Shown: positions 24,214 through 33,282 of the stretch, in pieces
How positions within the stretch are numbered: position 1 is the first letter of the stretch
Layout: each line of letters begins with the position of its first letter
Assembly (NCBI RefSeq): GCF_900129245.1
Contig: NZ_FQUT01000015.1
Span: 39,381-103,380, forward strand
DNA: 64,000 bases
Source of the DNA: Chryseobacterium arachidis
Lineage (GTDB): Bacteria; Bacteroidota; Bacteroidia; Flavobacteriales; Weeksellaceae
Reading direction: 5' to 3'
Position numbers and translations under genes: made by a program
Notes under the pieces: generated by a model
The model's database searches: none
What the model was told of the DNA's origin: nothing
Seen by the model: only the letters and a program-made list of their open reading frames with translations

Positions 24214-25080
24214 TTAGTGAATATGTTTTTCTGCATGATAAGAACTTCTTACCAGAGGTGAGCTCTCAACGTGTCTGAAGCCTAAGCTTCTTGCAAAATC
24301 TCCGAATTCATCAAACTCTTCAGGAGTAATGAATTTCTTCACAGGAAGATGTTTTTTCGTAGGCTGTAAATATTGGCCTAACGTAATTACATCTACATTT
24401 GCATTTCTGATGTCTTCAATTGTCTGGAAAACCTCATCTTTAGTTTCACCTAAACCAAGCATAACACCTGTTTTGGTTCTTCTTTGTCCTGCTTCTTTTA
24501 AGTATCTCAATACTTCAAGGCTTCTTTCATATTTAGCCTGAATTCTTACTTCTCTTGTTAAACGTTTTACGGTTTCCATATTGTGAGAGATTACTTCAGG
24601 AGCAACATCTACCAATCTGTCAAGATGTTTTGTTAACCCTTGGAAGTCAGGAATAAGAGTTTCCATCGTAGTTCCCGGAGAAATTCTTCTTACAGCGTTT
24701 ACTGTTTCACCCCAAAGAATCGAACCCATATCTTTCAAATCGTCACGGTCAACCGATGTTAGAACAGCATGCTTAATTTTCATTAATTTGATTGAACGCG
24801 CTACTTTTTCAGGTTCATCCCAGTTTACGTCAAGCGGTTTCCCGGTTTTTACGCCACAAAATCCGCAGCTCCTGGTACAGATATTTCCAAGAATCATGAA
24901 AGTTGCTGTTCCTTCTCCCCAGCATTCTCCCATATTCGGGCAGCTTCCGCTTTGGCAAATAGTGTTTAATTTATATTTATCAACCAAAGATCTTAATTCT
25001 CTGTAATTCTTGCCGGTAGGGAGTTTTACACGAATCCATTTTGGTTTTTGAACGGTAGTATCTTGAACTAAATTCTCCAT
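24214..25080 (-). CDS. lipA: Lipoyl synthase
   Basis: A 288-residue radical-SAM enzyme that inserts two sulfur atoms into protein-bound octanoyl groups. Both Fe-S motifs are intact: the auxiliary cluster cysteines C42, C47 and C53 (CQSGSCPNMGEC) and the SAM cluster C68, C72 and C75 (CTRSCGFC). The C-terminal RSSYHAE supplies the conserved Arg-Ser-Ser. The length is normal. lipB is not next to it. The promoter at 25101-25129 gives a short leader. Confidence 0.97.
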   Translation of the reverse strand: MENLVQDTTVQKPKWIRVKLPTGKNYRELRSLVDKYKLNTICQSGSCPNMGECWGEGTATFMILGNICTRSCGFCGVKTGKPLDVNWDEPEKVARSIKLMKIKHAVLTSVDRDDLKDMGSILWGETVNAVRRISPGTTMETLIPDFQGLTKHLDRLVDVAPEVISHNMETVKRLTREVRIQAKYERSLEVLRYLKEAGQRRTKTGVMLGLGETKDEVFQTIEDIRNANVDVITLGQYLQPTKKHLPVKKFITPEEFDEFGDFARSLGFRHVESSPLVRSSYHAEKHIH

Positions 25081-25100
25081 TTATTTCTCAAATTGAGGTT

Positions 25101-25129
25101 CAAAGTTAGTGAATTTTTTATCGAAACAA
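25101..25129 (-). promoter_or_regulatory. Promoter of lipA
   Basis: On the minus strand: TTG (25129-25127), 18-nt spacer, TAACTTTG (25108-25101). The ATG is 20 nt downstream. Confidence 0.75.
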
Positions 25130-25249
25130 TCAAAGATAAGGATTGATGGAAATGATAATTGATATTTTGACATTAATGCACGAATTTTTAATGTAATCAT
25201 AAACCAAGTTATTCGTTCATTCGCCGTAAGCTATGTTAAGAGACATAAA

Positions 25250-25810
25250 TTAATTGTCCTCAAATTCATTATTTTTCAACAATTCGGCAAGAACTTTTTT
25301 AGCACGCATCACACGAACTTTCGTATTGGCAACAGAAATTCCCAGTTCTTCGGCAATTTCTTTAATGCTTTTTTCTTCAAAAAACCGTAATCGGATAATA
25401 TCCTGATAATTGGCATCTAAGGATTCTATGGTTTTAATGATTTTCTTCTGTTCTTCCTTGGAGATCATAAGTTCTTCCGGAGATTTGGCATATTGATTTT
25501 TAACTTCATCTAAATTTTCAGTCGGATCCTGATTTTCCCTTGATTTTCTCCGCCAAAAATCAATAATAGTGTTCTGAGCAATCGTTAAAATCCACGTTTT
25601 GAACTGAAAGTGAGGGTCGTACATATCCAGTTTCGACAGAACTTTAGAAAAAACATTCACTGTAATTTCGTCTGCATCATTTTCATCGTGTACTTTTTTC
25701 ATCACAAAAGAAAAAACATCAACCCAAAAGATGTTGATGAGCTTAGTCTGAGCTTTCTGGTCTTTTTCCTTTGCCTTACCGATGAGCAGGAATAATTGTT
25801 CGTCATTCAT
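25250..25810 (-). CDS. ECF-type RNA polymerase sigma factor
   Basis: A 186-residue sigma-70 family factor of the extracytoplasmic-function class. Region 2 is at about residues 20-90 (FQFKTWILTIAQNTIIDFWRR) and region 4 at 125-178 (IRLRFFEEKSIKEIAEELGI). No anti-sigma gene is adjacent, which is unusual for this class. A perfect promoter sits immediately upstream, with only 6 nt between its -7 box and this ATG, so translation from the longer frame (25846) is excluded and a leaderless mRNA is likely. Confidence 0.92.
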   Translation of the reverse strand: MNDEQLFLLIGKAKEKDQKAQTKLINIFWVDVFSFVMKKVHDENDADEITVNVFSKVLSKLDMYDPHFQFKTWILTIAQNTIIDFWRRKSRENQDPTENLDEVKNQYAKSPEELMISKEEQKKIIKTIESLDANYQDIIRLRFFEEKSIKEIAEELGISVANTKVRVMRAKKVLAELLKNNEFEDN

Positions 25811-25816
25811 TACTAA

Positions 25817-25846
25817 CAAATATAGTTGATAATCATGAAAGGTCAA
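25817..25846 (-). promoter_or_regulatory. Promoter of the ECF sigma factor gene
   Basis: TTG (25846-25844), 19-nt spacer, TATATTTG (25824-25817) on the minus strand; a full match to the flavobacterial consensus. Confidence 0.85.
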
Positions 25847-25887
25847 AATTGTATTTCGGTAAAATCCGACTGAAAATTTTTATTGTT

Positions 25888-26364
25888 TTAATTGAGGTTT
25901 TTATATTCTTGCCATTCTCCGAACCGGTAATCAATAATCTGTTTCATCAGATCATAATTTTCGTACGTATCTTCAATATGATAAAAAGTTTCATATTCAT
26001 AATCGTTTTCCTCAGCCTTGGCATCAAACAGATTGACATAATCGTCCGCAAAAGAACTGAACCTGTTCCCAAAATCGGTATCATCTTTATAATAATCCTG
26101 AGCAAAAGCATTTCCCATATCATTCAGATCGGATGCTGAGAATTTTCCGTCCAAAGAATCCAAGACAAATTCTGCACCTGTGATTTCTCTTCGTTTTAAT
26201 TTTTTAATTTCTTCCTGAGCATCTTCTTTTAATTCATCTGAAATTAAATCATGTTGAATACACCAATTCAGGAACATTCCGGTGTGCGTTGCTCCGTTTT
26301 TTTCGGGTAAACCTTCAGGGAAGTCTCCACCGTAATGCCATGAAGCATCATCATATTTAGACAT
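25888..26364 (-). CDS. DUF7832-type protein, unknown function
   Basis: A 158-residue soluble acidic protein. The N-terminus (MSKYDDASWHYGGDFPEGLP, then NGATHTGMFLNWC) is shared by a Bacteroidetes/Proteobacteria family of unknown function, now named DUF7832. The start at 26364 is chosen because the family begins at MSKYDDASWHY; eight extra codons upstream look non-coding. No partner is evident. Confidence 0.7.
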   Translation of the reverse strand: MSKYDDASWHYGGDFPEGLPEKNGATHTGMFLNWCIQHDLISDELKEDAQEEIKKLKRREITGAEFVLDSLDGKFSASDLNDMGNAFAQDYYKDDTDFGNRFSSFADDYVNLFDAKAEENDYEYETFYHIEDTYENYDLMKQIIDYRFGEWQEYKNLN

Positions 26365-26478
26365 ATTTTTAATTATAGTTTTAAACAATTTCGCCCAAAA
26401 ATAGAAAAAATCAATTTATATTGTCCGTCACTGAGAATTTTCCGTCATTTGTAAGCAAATTTTTTTCGAGAATCAATT

Positions 26479-27735
26479 ATGAAAAATGCTGTTCTAATTA
26501 CTATTGGTGACGAAATTCTTTCGGGAAATACGGTAGATACCAATTCTAATTTTGTTGCGACTGAACTTAAAAATATAGGGATAAAAGTTTCACAGATCTT
26601 TACGATTTCAGATGAAATTGAAACCATAAAGAATACCATTGCATCTGCTTTTGAAGTTGGTGATTTAATTATTACTACAGGTGGATTAGGTCCTACGAGA
26701 GATGATAAAACAAAGAAAGCGATTGCTGAATTCTTCAATGATGAAATTGCTTTGGATGAGGTGACATTCAATCATCTTAAAAATTATATGGAGAAACGCG
26801 GCCGTCTTGAGATTCTGGAAAGAAACCGTGAGCAGGCTTTTGTACCTACAAAGTCTACAGTTTTCCAAAATCATTTCGGAACTGCACCCTGCATGATGAT
26901 GGAGCAGGACGGGAAATTGCTGTTTAGTCTTCCTGGTGTTCCTTATGAAGTGAAACCATTGATAAAAGACCAGATTGTCCCTTATTTGCAGGAAAAATTC
27001 AGCTTAAATTATATTGTGACCAGAATAATTTCCGTAGTCGGAATTCCTGAGAGTATTTTAGCTGATACCATTGAAAGTTGGGAGCTTGCATTGCCTGCAA
27101 ACTTGGCTTTGTCTTACCTTCCTGTAGGAACTCGTGTGAAATTGAGATTAACTGCAACAGGAGAAAATGAAACGGTTCTACAGCAGCAGCTGGAAGAAGA
27201 AATTCAAAAATTATTGCCTTTAATTAAAGACAATGTAATCGCAACTTCTGAAGATAAAATTGAGAAAATTCTGGGAGAATTATTGCTTGAAAGAAAACTG
27301 ACAATTTCTACAGCAGAAAGTTGTACAGGCGGAGAATTAGCTAAATTAATTACATCCAACTCGGGAAGCTCAAAATATTTTCTGGGTGGCGTTGTTACCT
27401 ACGCTACAGAAAAGAAAATCAATATTTTAAAGGTAAAAAAAGAAACCGATGATGAGTTTACAGTGGTAAGTGAGCAAGTGGCCTCTGAAATGGCAGAAGG
27501 CTGTCAGAATTTGTTTGATACCAACGTTTCATTATCAACAACCGGAGTGGCAGGGCCGGGAAAAGGTGAAGACGGAAAAGAGGTGGGAACAGTATTCTAC
27601 AGTATCCGAATTGATGATAAGGTAGTAACTTCAAAATTGTACATGCCACATTTGGACAGGCTGGATTTTATGTATTTTGTTTCACAGAAAGTGATTCAGG
27701 ATCTGGTCGGGATTTTGGTAGCTGAAAAGGTTTAA
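26479..27735 (+). CDS. cinA: CinA family protein, NMN amidase / competence-damage protein
   Basis: A 418-residue two-domain protein. The N-terminal MoaB-like (COG1058) domain starts LITIGDEILSGNTVDTNS and has ITTGGLGPTRDD. The C-terminal CinA amidase domain (about residue 255 onward) has STAESCTGGELAKLI and STTGVAGPGKGEDGKEVG. CinA deamidates nicotinamide mononucleotide, and the COG1058 part hydrolyses ADP-ribose in other bacteria. It stands alone; no recA neighbour is present. Confidence 0.93.
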   Translation: MKNAVLITIGDEILSGNTVDTNSNFVATELKNIGIKVSQIFTISDEIETIKNTIASAFEVGDLIITTGGLGPTRDDKTKKAIAEFFNDEIALDEVTFNHLKNYMEKRGRLEILERNREQAFVPTKSTVFQNHFGTAPCMMMEQDGKLLFSLPGVPYEVKPLIKDQIVPYLQEKFSLNYIVTRIISVVGIPESILADTIESWELALPANLALSYLPVGTRVKLRLTATGENETVLQQQLEEEIQKLLPLIKDNVIATSEDKIEKILGELLLERKLTISTAESCTGGELAKLITSNSGSSKYFLGGVVTYATEKKINILKVKKETDDEFTVVSEQVASEMAEGCQNLFDTNVSLSTTGVAGPGKGEDGKEVGTVFYSIRIDDKVVTSKLYMPHLDRLDFMYFVSQKVIQDLVGILVAEKV

Positions 27736-27884
27736 ATTGATTGATTTCAGAGGATTGGATCTAATGGAATTAATTATTTTGTAATTTAAATTTAGTATAA
27801 CTCAAATTTTTTTATTTTTAAAAACTTAAAAATTAAGTAACAAATTTTTAAAATAACATACATATTGTATAAATTGTAATTCTA

Positions 27885-29912
27885 ATGAAAAAATTAACGC
27901 TTTCTTTGGCTTTATTAGCAGGGATAGGTTCACAAAACGTGAATGCACAAGCTTCAGACAAAGGTCTTGATCTTAGTTTGATGGATAAATCGGTTCGTCC
28001 ACAGGATGATTTTTATAATTATGTGAGCGGAACATGGATGAAAACTGCCAAAATTCCTTCTGATAAACCTACTTGGGGAAGTTTCAATAAATTGGCTGAT
28101 GACACGGACAATAACTCAATGACGATTTTAAACTCTCTTTTGAAAGACAAATTTGCCGACGGAACAGAGGGTAAAAAAATTCAGGATCTCTATGCTACGT
28201 ACATGAATATGGCGAAGAGAAATGCAGACGGAATAAAGCCTATTCAGGCAAACATCAACAAAATTGATGCAATCAAAAATCTTGCGGATCTTCAGAACTA
28301 TTTGGTTTCTGTAACCAAAGACGGGGAAAATACCCTGTACGGATGGGGAATTGATGCAGATCTTAAAGACTCTAAAATGAATGCTGTTTATTTAGGAAAC
28401 GCATCTTTAGGATTGGGAAGAGATTATTACCAAAAAGTAAACGAAAAAAATACGGAAGCTCTTGCAGAATATACAAAGTATGTAGCTTCTATGTTGAAGG
28501 AACTAGGATACAAAAATGCTGATGCCTCTGCAAAAGCCATTGTAGACTACGAAAAAAGCATTGCAAAAACTTACCTTACCAACGAGCAAAGCCGTGACAA
28601 TACGCTTCAGTACAACCCAAGAACAATGGCTGAACTTAAGACATTGGTAAAAGGTGTTGATCTTCCGGCTTATCTTAAAGCAGTTGGAGTAAACACAGAT
28701 AAAGTAATCATCGGAGAAATAGGATATTACAAAGAGTTTGATAATCTGGTAAGTGCTAAAAATCTTCCTGTCATTAAAGATTATTTAAAATTCCATATGA
28801 TCCACGGAAGCGCTTCTTATTTAAGCGAAAAATTAGGCGATATGAAGTTTGCTTTCTATGGTAAATATTTGAGAGGTCAGCAGGAGCAAAGAGCTTTAAA
28901 CAAAAGAGGTTATGAGTTAATCAACGGATCTTTGGGGGAAGCTTTCGGAAAATTATATGTTGAAAAATATTTCCCGGCAGAAGCTAAAGCTCAGATGGTT
29001 GAATTGATTGATTATTTGAAGAAAAGCTTTGCCGTTCACATCAACAATCTGGCTTGGATGTCTTCTACAACGAAGGTAAAAGCAATGGAAAAACTGAACA
29101 AGTTTACGGTAAAAGTTGCTTATCCGGACAAATGGAAAGATTATTCTAAATTAAATATTGTTTCTGAAGCAAAAGGTGGAAATCTATATTCTAACCTTCA
29201 GAACATCACAGAGTGGCAGTATAACAAAGACTTGGCTAAAATCGGAAAACCTGTTGACAAAACAGAATGGGGAATGACTCCACAGACAGTAAATGCTTAC
29301 TACAACCCGGTAAACAACGAAATCGTTTTCCCTGCTGCAATTCTTCAGCCACCTTTCTTCAATCCTAAGGCTGATGCGGCGGTTAATTTCGGTGGAATCG
29401 GTGCCGTTATCGGTCACGAAATGAGCCACGGATTCGACGATTCAGGAGCACAGTTCGACGCAGACGGAAACTTGGTAGACTGGTGGACTCCGGAAGACAA
29501 AGCCAACTTCGAGAAAGCGACAAAAGCTCTTGCAGCTCAGTATGATAAATATGAGCCTGTAAAAGGAACCAATGTCAACGGAACATTCACAAACGGTGAG
29601 AATATTGCAGATTTAGGAGGGGTAAATATCGCTTACGATGCACTTCAAATGTATCTGAAAGATAAAGGAAATCCTGGATCAATCAGTGGATTTACGCAAG
29701 ATCAGAGATTCTTCTTAAGCTGGGCAACCGTTTGGAGAACCCTGTCAAGTGAAAAATATATGGTAAACCAAGTGAAAACAGATCCGCACTCTCCTGGATA
29801 TTTCAGAAGTTTCGGACCTATCATCAATGTTGATGCGTTTTACAAAGCATTCGACGTGAAGCCTGGAGATAAATTATACAAAGCTCCGGCAGACAGAATT
29901 AAAATCTGGTAA
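27885..29912 (+). CDS. M13 family metallopeptidase (neprilysin-like), secreted
   Basis: A 675-residue zinc peptidase. The signal peptide ends at VNAQA (residue 23). The peptidase M13 N domain (YNYVSGTWMKTAKIPSDKPT) is followed by the catalytic domain with HEMSH at H511-H515 (zinc ligands H511 and H515, catalytic E512) and the third ligand E572 in ENIADLGG. NAYYNPVNNEIVFPAAILQ is the substrate-binding strand of the family. The protein ends in the conserved IKIW. It probably degrades peptides in the periplasm or outside. A close paralogue lies 550 bp downstream. Confidence 0.95.
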   Translation: MKKLTLSLALLAGIGSQNVNAQASDKGLDLSLMDKSVRPQDDFYNYVSGTWMKTAKIPSDKPTWGSFNKLADDTDNNSMTILNSLLKDKFADGTEGKKIQDLYATYMNMAKRNADGIKPIQANINKIDAIKNLADLQNYLVSVTKDGENTLYGWGIDADLKDSKMNAVYLGNASLGLGRDYYQKVNEKNTEALAEYTKYVASMLKELGYKNADASAKAIVDYEKSIAKTYLTNEQSRDNTLQYNPRTMAELKTLVKGVDLPAYLKAVGVNTDKVIIGEIGYYKEFDNLVSAKNLPVIKDYLKFHMIHGSASYLSEKLGDMKFAFYGKYLRGQQEQRALNKRGYELINGSLGEAFGKLYVEKYFPAEAKAQMVELIDYLKKSFAVHINNLAWMSSTTKVKAMEKLNKFTVKVAYPDKWKDYSKLNIVSEAKGGNLYSNLQNITEWQYNKDLAKIGKPVDKTEWGMTPQTVNAYYNPVNNEIVFPAAILQPPFFNPKADAAVNFGGIGAVIGHEMSHGFDDSGAQFDADGNLVDWWTPEDKANFEKATKALAAQYDKYEPVKGTNVNGTFTNGENIADLGGVNIAYDALQMYLKDKGNPGSISGFTQDQRFFLSWATVWRTLSSEKYMVNQVKTDPHSPGYFRSFGPIINVDAFYKAFDVKPGDKLYKAPADRIKIW

Positions 29913-29930
29913 TCACTACCTAAAAATAGC

Positions 29931-29961
29931 AAAACCGTTCAGCAATGAGCGGTTTTTTTTT
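29931..29961 (+). terminator. Terminator of the first M13 peptidase gene
   Basis: AAAACCGTTCA and TGAGCGGTTTT pair (one G-U) with a GCAA loop and a long T-tract. Confidence 0.85.
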
Positions 29962-29978
29962 AGACAATTTTATTTTTA

Positions 29979-30135
29979 GGAGCTCTTTCCCGCTTTCTGC
30001 TGTATCTTTTTGGTTACGGGCTCCGCTTCGCTCCGCCCGCAACCCAAAAGGATGCCGCGACAATCGGGGCTAGGGTTTCACTCTTTCATTTCAACATTAG
30101 AAAATATCCACAAAGCTTGTCAGCCTGTCAAGGAT
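29979..30135 (+). repeat. Dispersed hairpin element, copy C
   Basis: The left flank is AGCTCTTTCCCGCTTTCTGC. The central stem pairs ATCTTTTTGGTTACGGGC with GCCCGCAACCCAAAAGGAT, with small mismatches. The right flank has GATGCCGCGACAATCGGGGC. The tail (ATTAGAAAATATCCACAAAG, 30095-30114) is shared with copy A. The stem sequence differs from copies A and B. An open frame of 62 codons across it is not believed to be a gene. Confidence 0.82.
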
Positions 30136-30461
30136 CTAAGCATGGTATTAGAAATAAATACATTTGGAAAAGTGCGGGCTAAGATTCCTACGAAATAACA
30201 AACTTTGCAGATAGAGACCGGTATTTCGGTCTTTTATTTGACGTTTTATACCATTCGTGATTAAGGTTGTCAAAATCACGATGTCATTTCCATCAATAGA
30301 AACGGGCTTCAGCCTGTTTTCAAATAAAAAACTCCAAAAAGGCTTCAGCCAAAACCTAAAAACCTTTCACTCATAATTCATAACTCATAATTTATCACTC
30401 TTAACTATTCATCAAAATTCGTATATTTGATAAGTTTGTGTAAAATCAAAAATTATCTTTA
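30136..30461 (+). other. Intergenic region with short repeats before the second M13 gene
   Basis: No gene is seen. A degenerate GTCATTCC-type repeat lies near 30190-30210, a terminator-like hairpin AGACCG/CGGTCT with a T-tract at 30215-30239, and two GGCTTCAGCC words at about 30308 and 30341. The last 60 nt are A/T-rich and hold the promoter of the next gene, though no full consensus was found. Confidence 0.5.
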
Positions 30462-32558
30462 ATGAAAAAGCTAAATATTGGGATACTTGCCCTTTCGGGT
30501 CTGGTATTTTTAAATTCGTGTGGGACCACAAAAACTGCTGAAACTCAAAAACAGGAACCGGTGAAAGAAGTTGTTGCAGAACAGAAAAAAGAAGAAGTGA
30601 AAGAAGAGGGGATTAATTTGTCTTACATGGATACCAGCGTTCGTCCGCAAGATGATTTTTTTAGCTATGTGAATGGAAATTGGGTGAAGACCACTCAGAT
30701 TCCTTCTGATAAAGCAAGTTGGGGGTCTTTCAATGCTTTGAGAGAAAATGTGGATGATGCTTCATTGGATATTTTAAACAAAATTTTATCCGAAACCTAT
30801 CCTGAAGGTTCCGAAGGTCAGAAAATCCAGAACTTGTACGCATCTTTTATGGATACAGGCAAGAGAAATGCAGATGGATTGGCTCCGATTAAAGGAGATT
30901 TGGCAAAAATCGATGCCATTAAAAACCTTAATGATCTTCAGAAATATCTTTTGGAAGCCACAAAACTGGGCGATAACTCTTTCTACGGATGGGGGGTGAG
31001 AGCAGATATGAAGAATTCTAAAATGAATGCAGTGTATCTTGGCGGCCCGGATCTTGGTTTGGGAAGAGATTATTACCAGAAAGTAAATGAAGCCAACACA
31101 AAAACGCTGGCAGAATACCAGGCTTACGTTGGAAAATTATTCGGAGTTTTAGGATATAAAAATTCTGATGTTGCCGCTAAAAATGTAGTTGATTTCGAAA
31201 AGCAGTTAGCCAATTATTTGTTAACGCTCGAACAAAACAGAGATGCCAATTTAAGATACAATCCAAAAATGGTATCCGAGCTGCCTGCTCTGGTTAAAAA
31301 TATCAATCTTCCAAAATATCTGGCAGAGGCCGGAGTAAAAACAGATAAAGTAATCGTTGGAGAACTGAAATATTACCAGAACATGGATTCATTCCTTACA
31401 CAAAAGAATCTTCCTTTGCTGAAAGATTATCTGAAATATCATTTAATTAACGGAAATGCCAGCAATCTTGATGAAAAGTTAGAACAGATAAGATTCGATT
31501 TCTATTCCAAATATCTTCAGGGGCAAAAAGAGCAGCGCCCGATGAACAAAAGAGGGCTTTCTTTAGTGAACAGTGTTTTGGGTGAAGCTTTTGGTAAATT
31601 ATACGTAGAAAAATATTTTACGCCGGAAGCCAAAAAACAGATGGAAACTTATATTGATTATATTTTAAAATCATTTAAGACTCACATCAACGAGATGGAT
31701 TGGATGTCCCCTGAAACGAAAGTGAAAGCTCAGGACAAACTATCAAAATTCACTGTAAAGATTGCTTATCCCGACAAATGGAAAGATTATACCCAGCTAA
31801 AGGTAGAATCTCCAAAAACGGGAGCAAATTTATACTCTAACCTTCAGAATGTTTCTGCTTGGCAGTATCAGAGAAGCTTAGAAAAAGTAGGAAAACCTGT
31901 AGACAAAACAGAATGGGGAATGACCCCACAGACGGTAAACGCCTATTACAACGGTTCAAACAACGAAATCGTATTTCCTGCAGCCATTCTACAGCCTCCT
32001 TTCTATAACCCCAAAGCAGATGCAGCGGTTAATTTCGGCGGAATCGGTGCGGTGATCGGTCACGAAATTTCTCACGGATTTGATGACAGCGGTTCAAGAT
32101 TCGACGGCGACGGTAACCTGAACAATTGGTGGACCGATGCAGACCGTAAGAATTTTGATGCAAAAGTGGCACAGTTGGCTGCTCAGTACAGCGCTTACGA
32201 GCCTGTAAAAGGAAGCTTTGTCAATGGTAAATTCACAAGTGGTGAAAATATCGGTGATTTAGGTGGTGTTGCTGTAGCTTACGATGCATTGCAGATGTAT
32301 TTGAAAGATTATGGCAATCCGGGGTTAATCAGCGGTTTCAATCAGGATCAGCGGTTTTTCATGAGCTGGGCAACGGTTTGGAGAACAAAATCTACCGATC
32401 AGTATATGACAAACCAGGTGAAGACAGATCCTCACTCTCCGGGAATCTTCAGAGCGTTCGGCCCATTGGTGAATCAGGATTCTTTTATCAAGGCATTTGA
32501 TATCAAACCGGGGGATAAAATGTATAAAGCGCCTCAGGACAGAATAAAAATTTGGTAG
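30462..32558 (+). CDS. M13 family metallopeptidase, lipoprotein
   Basis: A 698-residue paralogue of the enzyme at 27885, clearly similar along its whole length. It differs at the front: the lipobox LNSC (residue 20) and a Lys/Glu-rich linker to about residue 45 make it a membrane-anchored lipoprotein. The zinc site is complete: HEISH at H534-H538 and E595 in ENIGDLGG. The C-terminus IKIW is kept. Tandem duplication followed by a change of location (soluble versus anchored) is the simplest account. Confidence 0.95.
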   Translation: MKKLNIGILALSGLVFLNSCGTTKTAETQKQEPVKEVVAEQKKEEVKEEGINLSYMDTSVRPQDDFFSYVNGNWVKTTQIPSDKASWGSFNALRENVDDASLDILNKILSETYPEGSEGQKIQNLYASFMDTGKRNADGLAPIKGDLAKIDAIKNLNDLQKYLLEATKLGDNSFYGWGVRADMKNSKMNAVYLGGPDLGLGRDYYQKVNEANTKTLAEYQAYVGKLFGVLGYKNSDVAAKNVVDFEKQLANYLLTLEQNRDANLRYNPKMVSELPALVKNINLPKYLAEAGVKTDKVIVGELKYYQNMDSFLTQKNLPLLKDYLKYHLINGNASNLDEKLEQIRFDFYSKYLQGQKEQRPMNKRGLSLVNSVLGEAFGKLYVEKYFTPEAKKQMETYIDYILKSFKTHINEMDWMSPETKVKAQDKLSKFTVKIAYPDKWKDYTQLKVESPKTGANLYSNLQNVSAWQYQRSLEKVGKPVDKTEWGMTPQTVNAYYNGSNNEIVFPAAILQPPFYNPKADAAVNFGGIGAVIGHEISHGFDDSGSRFDGDGNLNNWWTDADRKNFDAKVAQLAAQYSAYEPVKGSFVNGKFTSGENIGDLGGVAVAYDALQMYLKDYGNPGLISGFNQDQRFFMSWATVWRTKSTDQYMTNQVKTDPHSPGIFRAFGPLVNQDSFIKAFDIKPGDKMYKAPQDRIKIW

Positions 32559-32584
32559 ACAAGCCAAAAATTGTTAGAAATGAA

Positions 32585-32612
32585 AAACGCATCAGGAATG
32601 GTGCGTTTTTTA
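32585..32612 (+). terminator. Terminator of the second M13 peptidase gene
   Basis: AAACGCATC and GGTGCGTTT pair over 9 bp (one G-U) and are followed by T. Confidence 0.8.
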
Positions 32613-32814
32613 TTTATTTTTCCTAGTTTAGTGATCTCGTAAAATATTAATTTTGAATGATATTTACTTTGATTAAATTAAATATTCAAGAAAAATCTTA
32701 ACAAAATTTTGTATGTTACAGTTTTTTTTTAAATTTAAACTTTGGATTGGTCAGCTATTTGATGCTGATAAAAAAAATATACACCAGAATAGAAAATCTC
32801 AAAATAACAATAAT

Positions 32815-33261
32815 ATGGCAATGTTTAATTATGGCGTTGGCGGAAACGAAGTAAAAGTAGACGCTAATGAAGCTATCCAGGAAATACAGGAGAATAAGTC
32901 TCTGATAGTGAGCCAGCTTACGACAGATGAATCTTATGTTCCTGAAATTGTAACAGGATTAAAAACAGTGGAAGACGTCTTCAAACATTTCCAGCCTTCT
33001 GTAAGCGTACAGCACGAAACGGAGGACGGTAATGTGGTGGAAGAGGAGTTCCGTTTTCAGAATCTTGCGGACTTCACCCCAAAAAATCTTACGCAAAAAT
33101 CAGATTATTTACAACAGCTAAGCATGGAGCAGGAGCAATACAATAAAATTGTGCGCCAGCTGAAAACGAATAAAATTCTGCGTAATATGCTGGAGAATGA
33201 TCAGACGAGAGCTGCATTCATCGAAGTATTGAAAGAAGTGGCACAAGAACTTGAAAAATAA
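32815..33261 (+). CDS. tssB: Type VI secretion contractile sheath small subunit TssB (T6SS subtype iii)
   Basis: A 148-residue protein beginning MAMFNYGVGGNEVKVDANEA, then VEDVFKHFQPSVSV and FRFQNLADFTPKNLTQKS, which are hallmarks of the small sheath subunit of the Bacteroidetes T6SS (subtype iii). It polymerises with TssC into the contractile tube. The start at 32815 is preferred over an upstream ATG at 32713 because the family begins MAMFNYG. tssC follows after 21 bp. No other T6SS gene (tssD/Hcp, tssE, tssF, tssK, clpV) is in this window. Confidence 0.88.
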   Translation: MAMFNYGVGGNEVKVDANEAIQEIQENKSLIVSQLTTDESYVPEIVTGLKTVEDVFKHFQPSVSVQHETEDGNVVEEEFRFQNLADFTPKNLTQKSDYLQQLSMEQEQYNKIVRQLKTNKILRNMLENDQTRAAFIEVLKEVAQELEK

Positions 33262-33282
33262 TCTAAAGACTTTACATTAATC

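Noticed and set aside
30010..30198. Open frame of 62 codons
   Set aside because: It runs through copy C of the dispersed hairpin element; the frame is an accident of the repeat.
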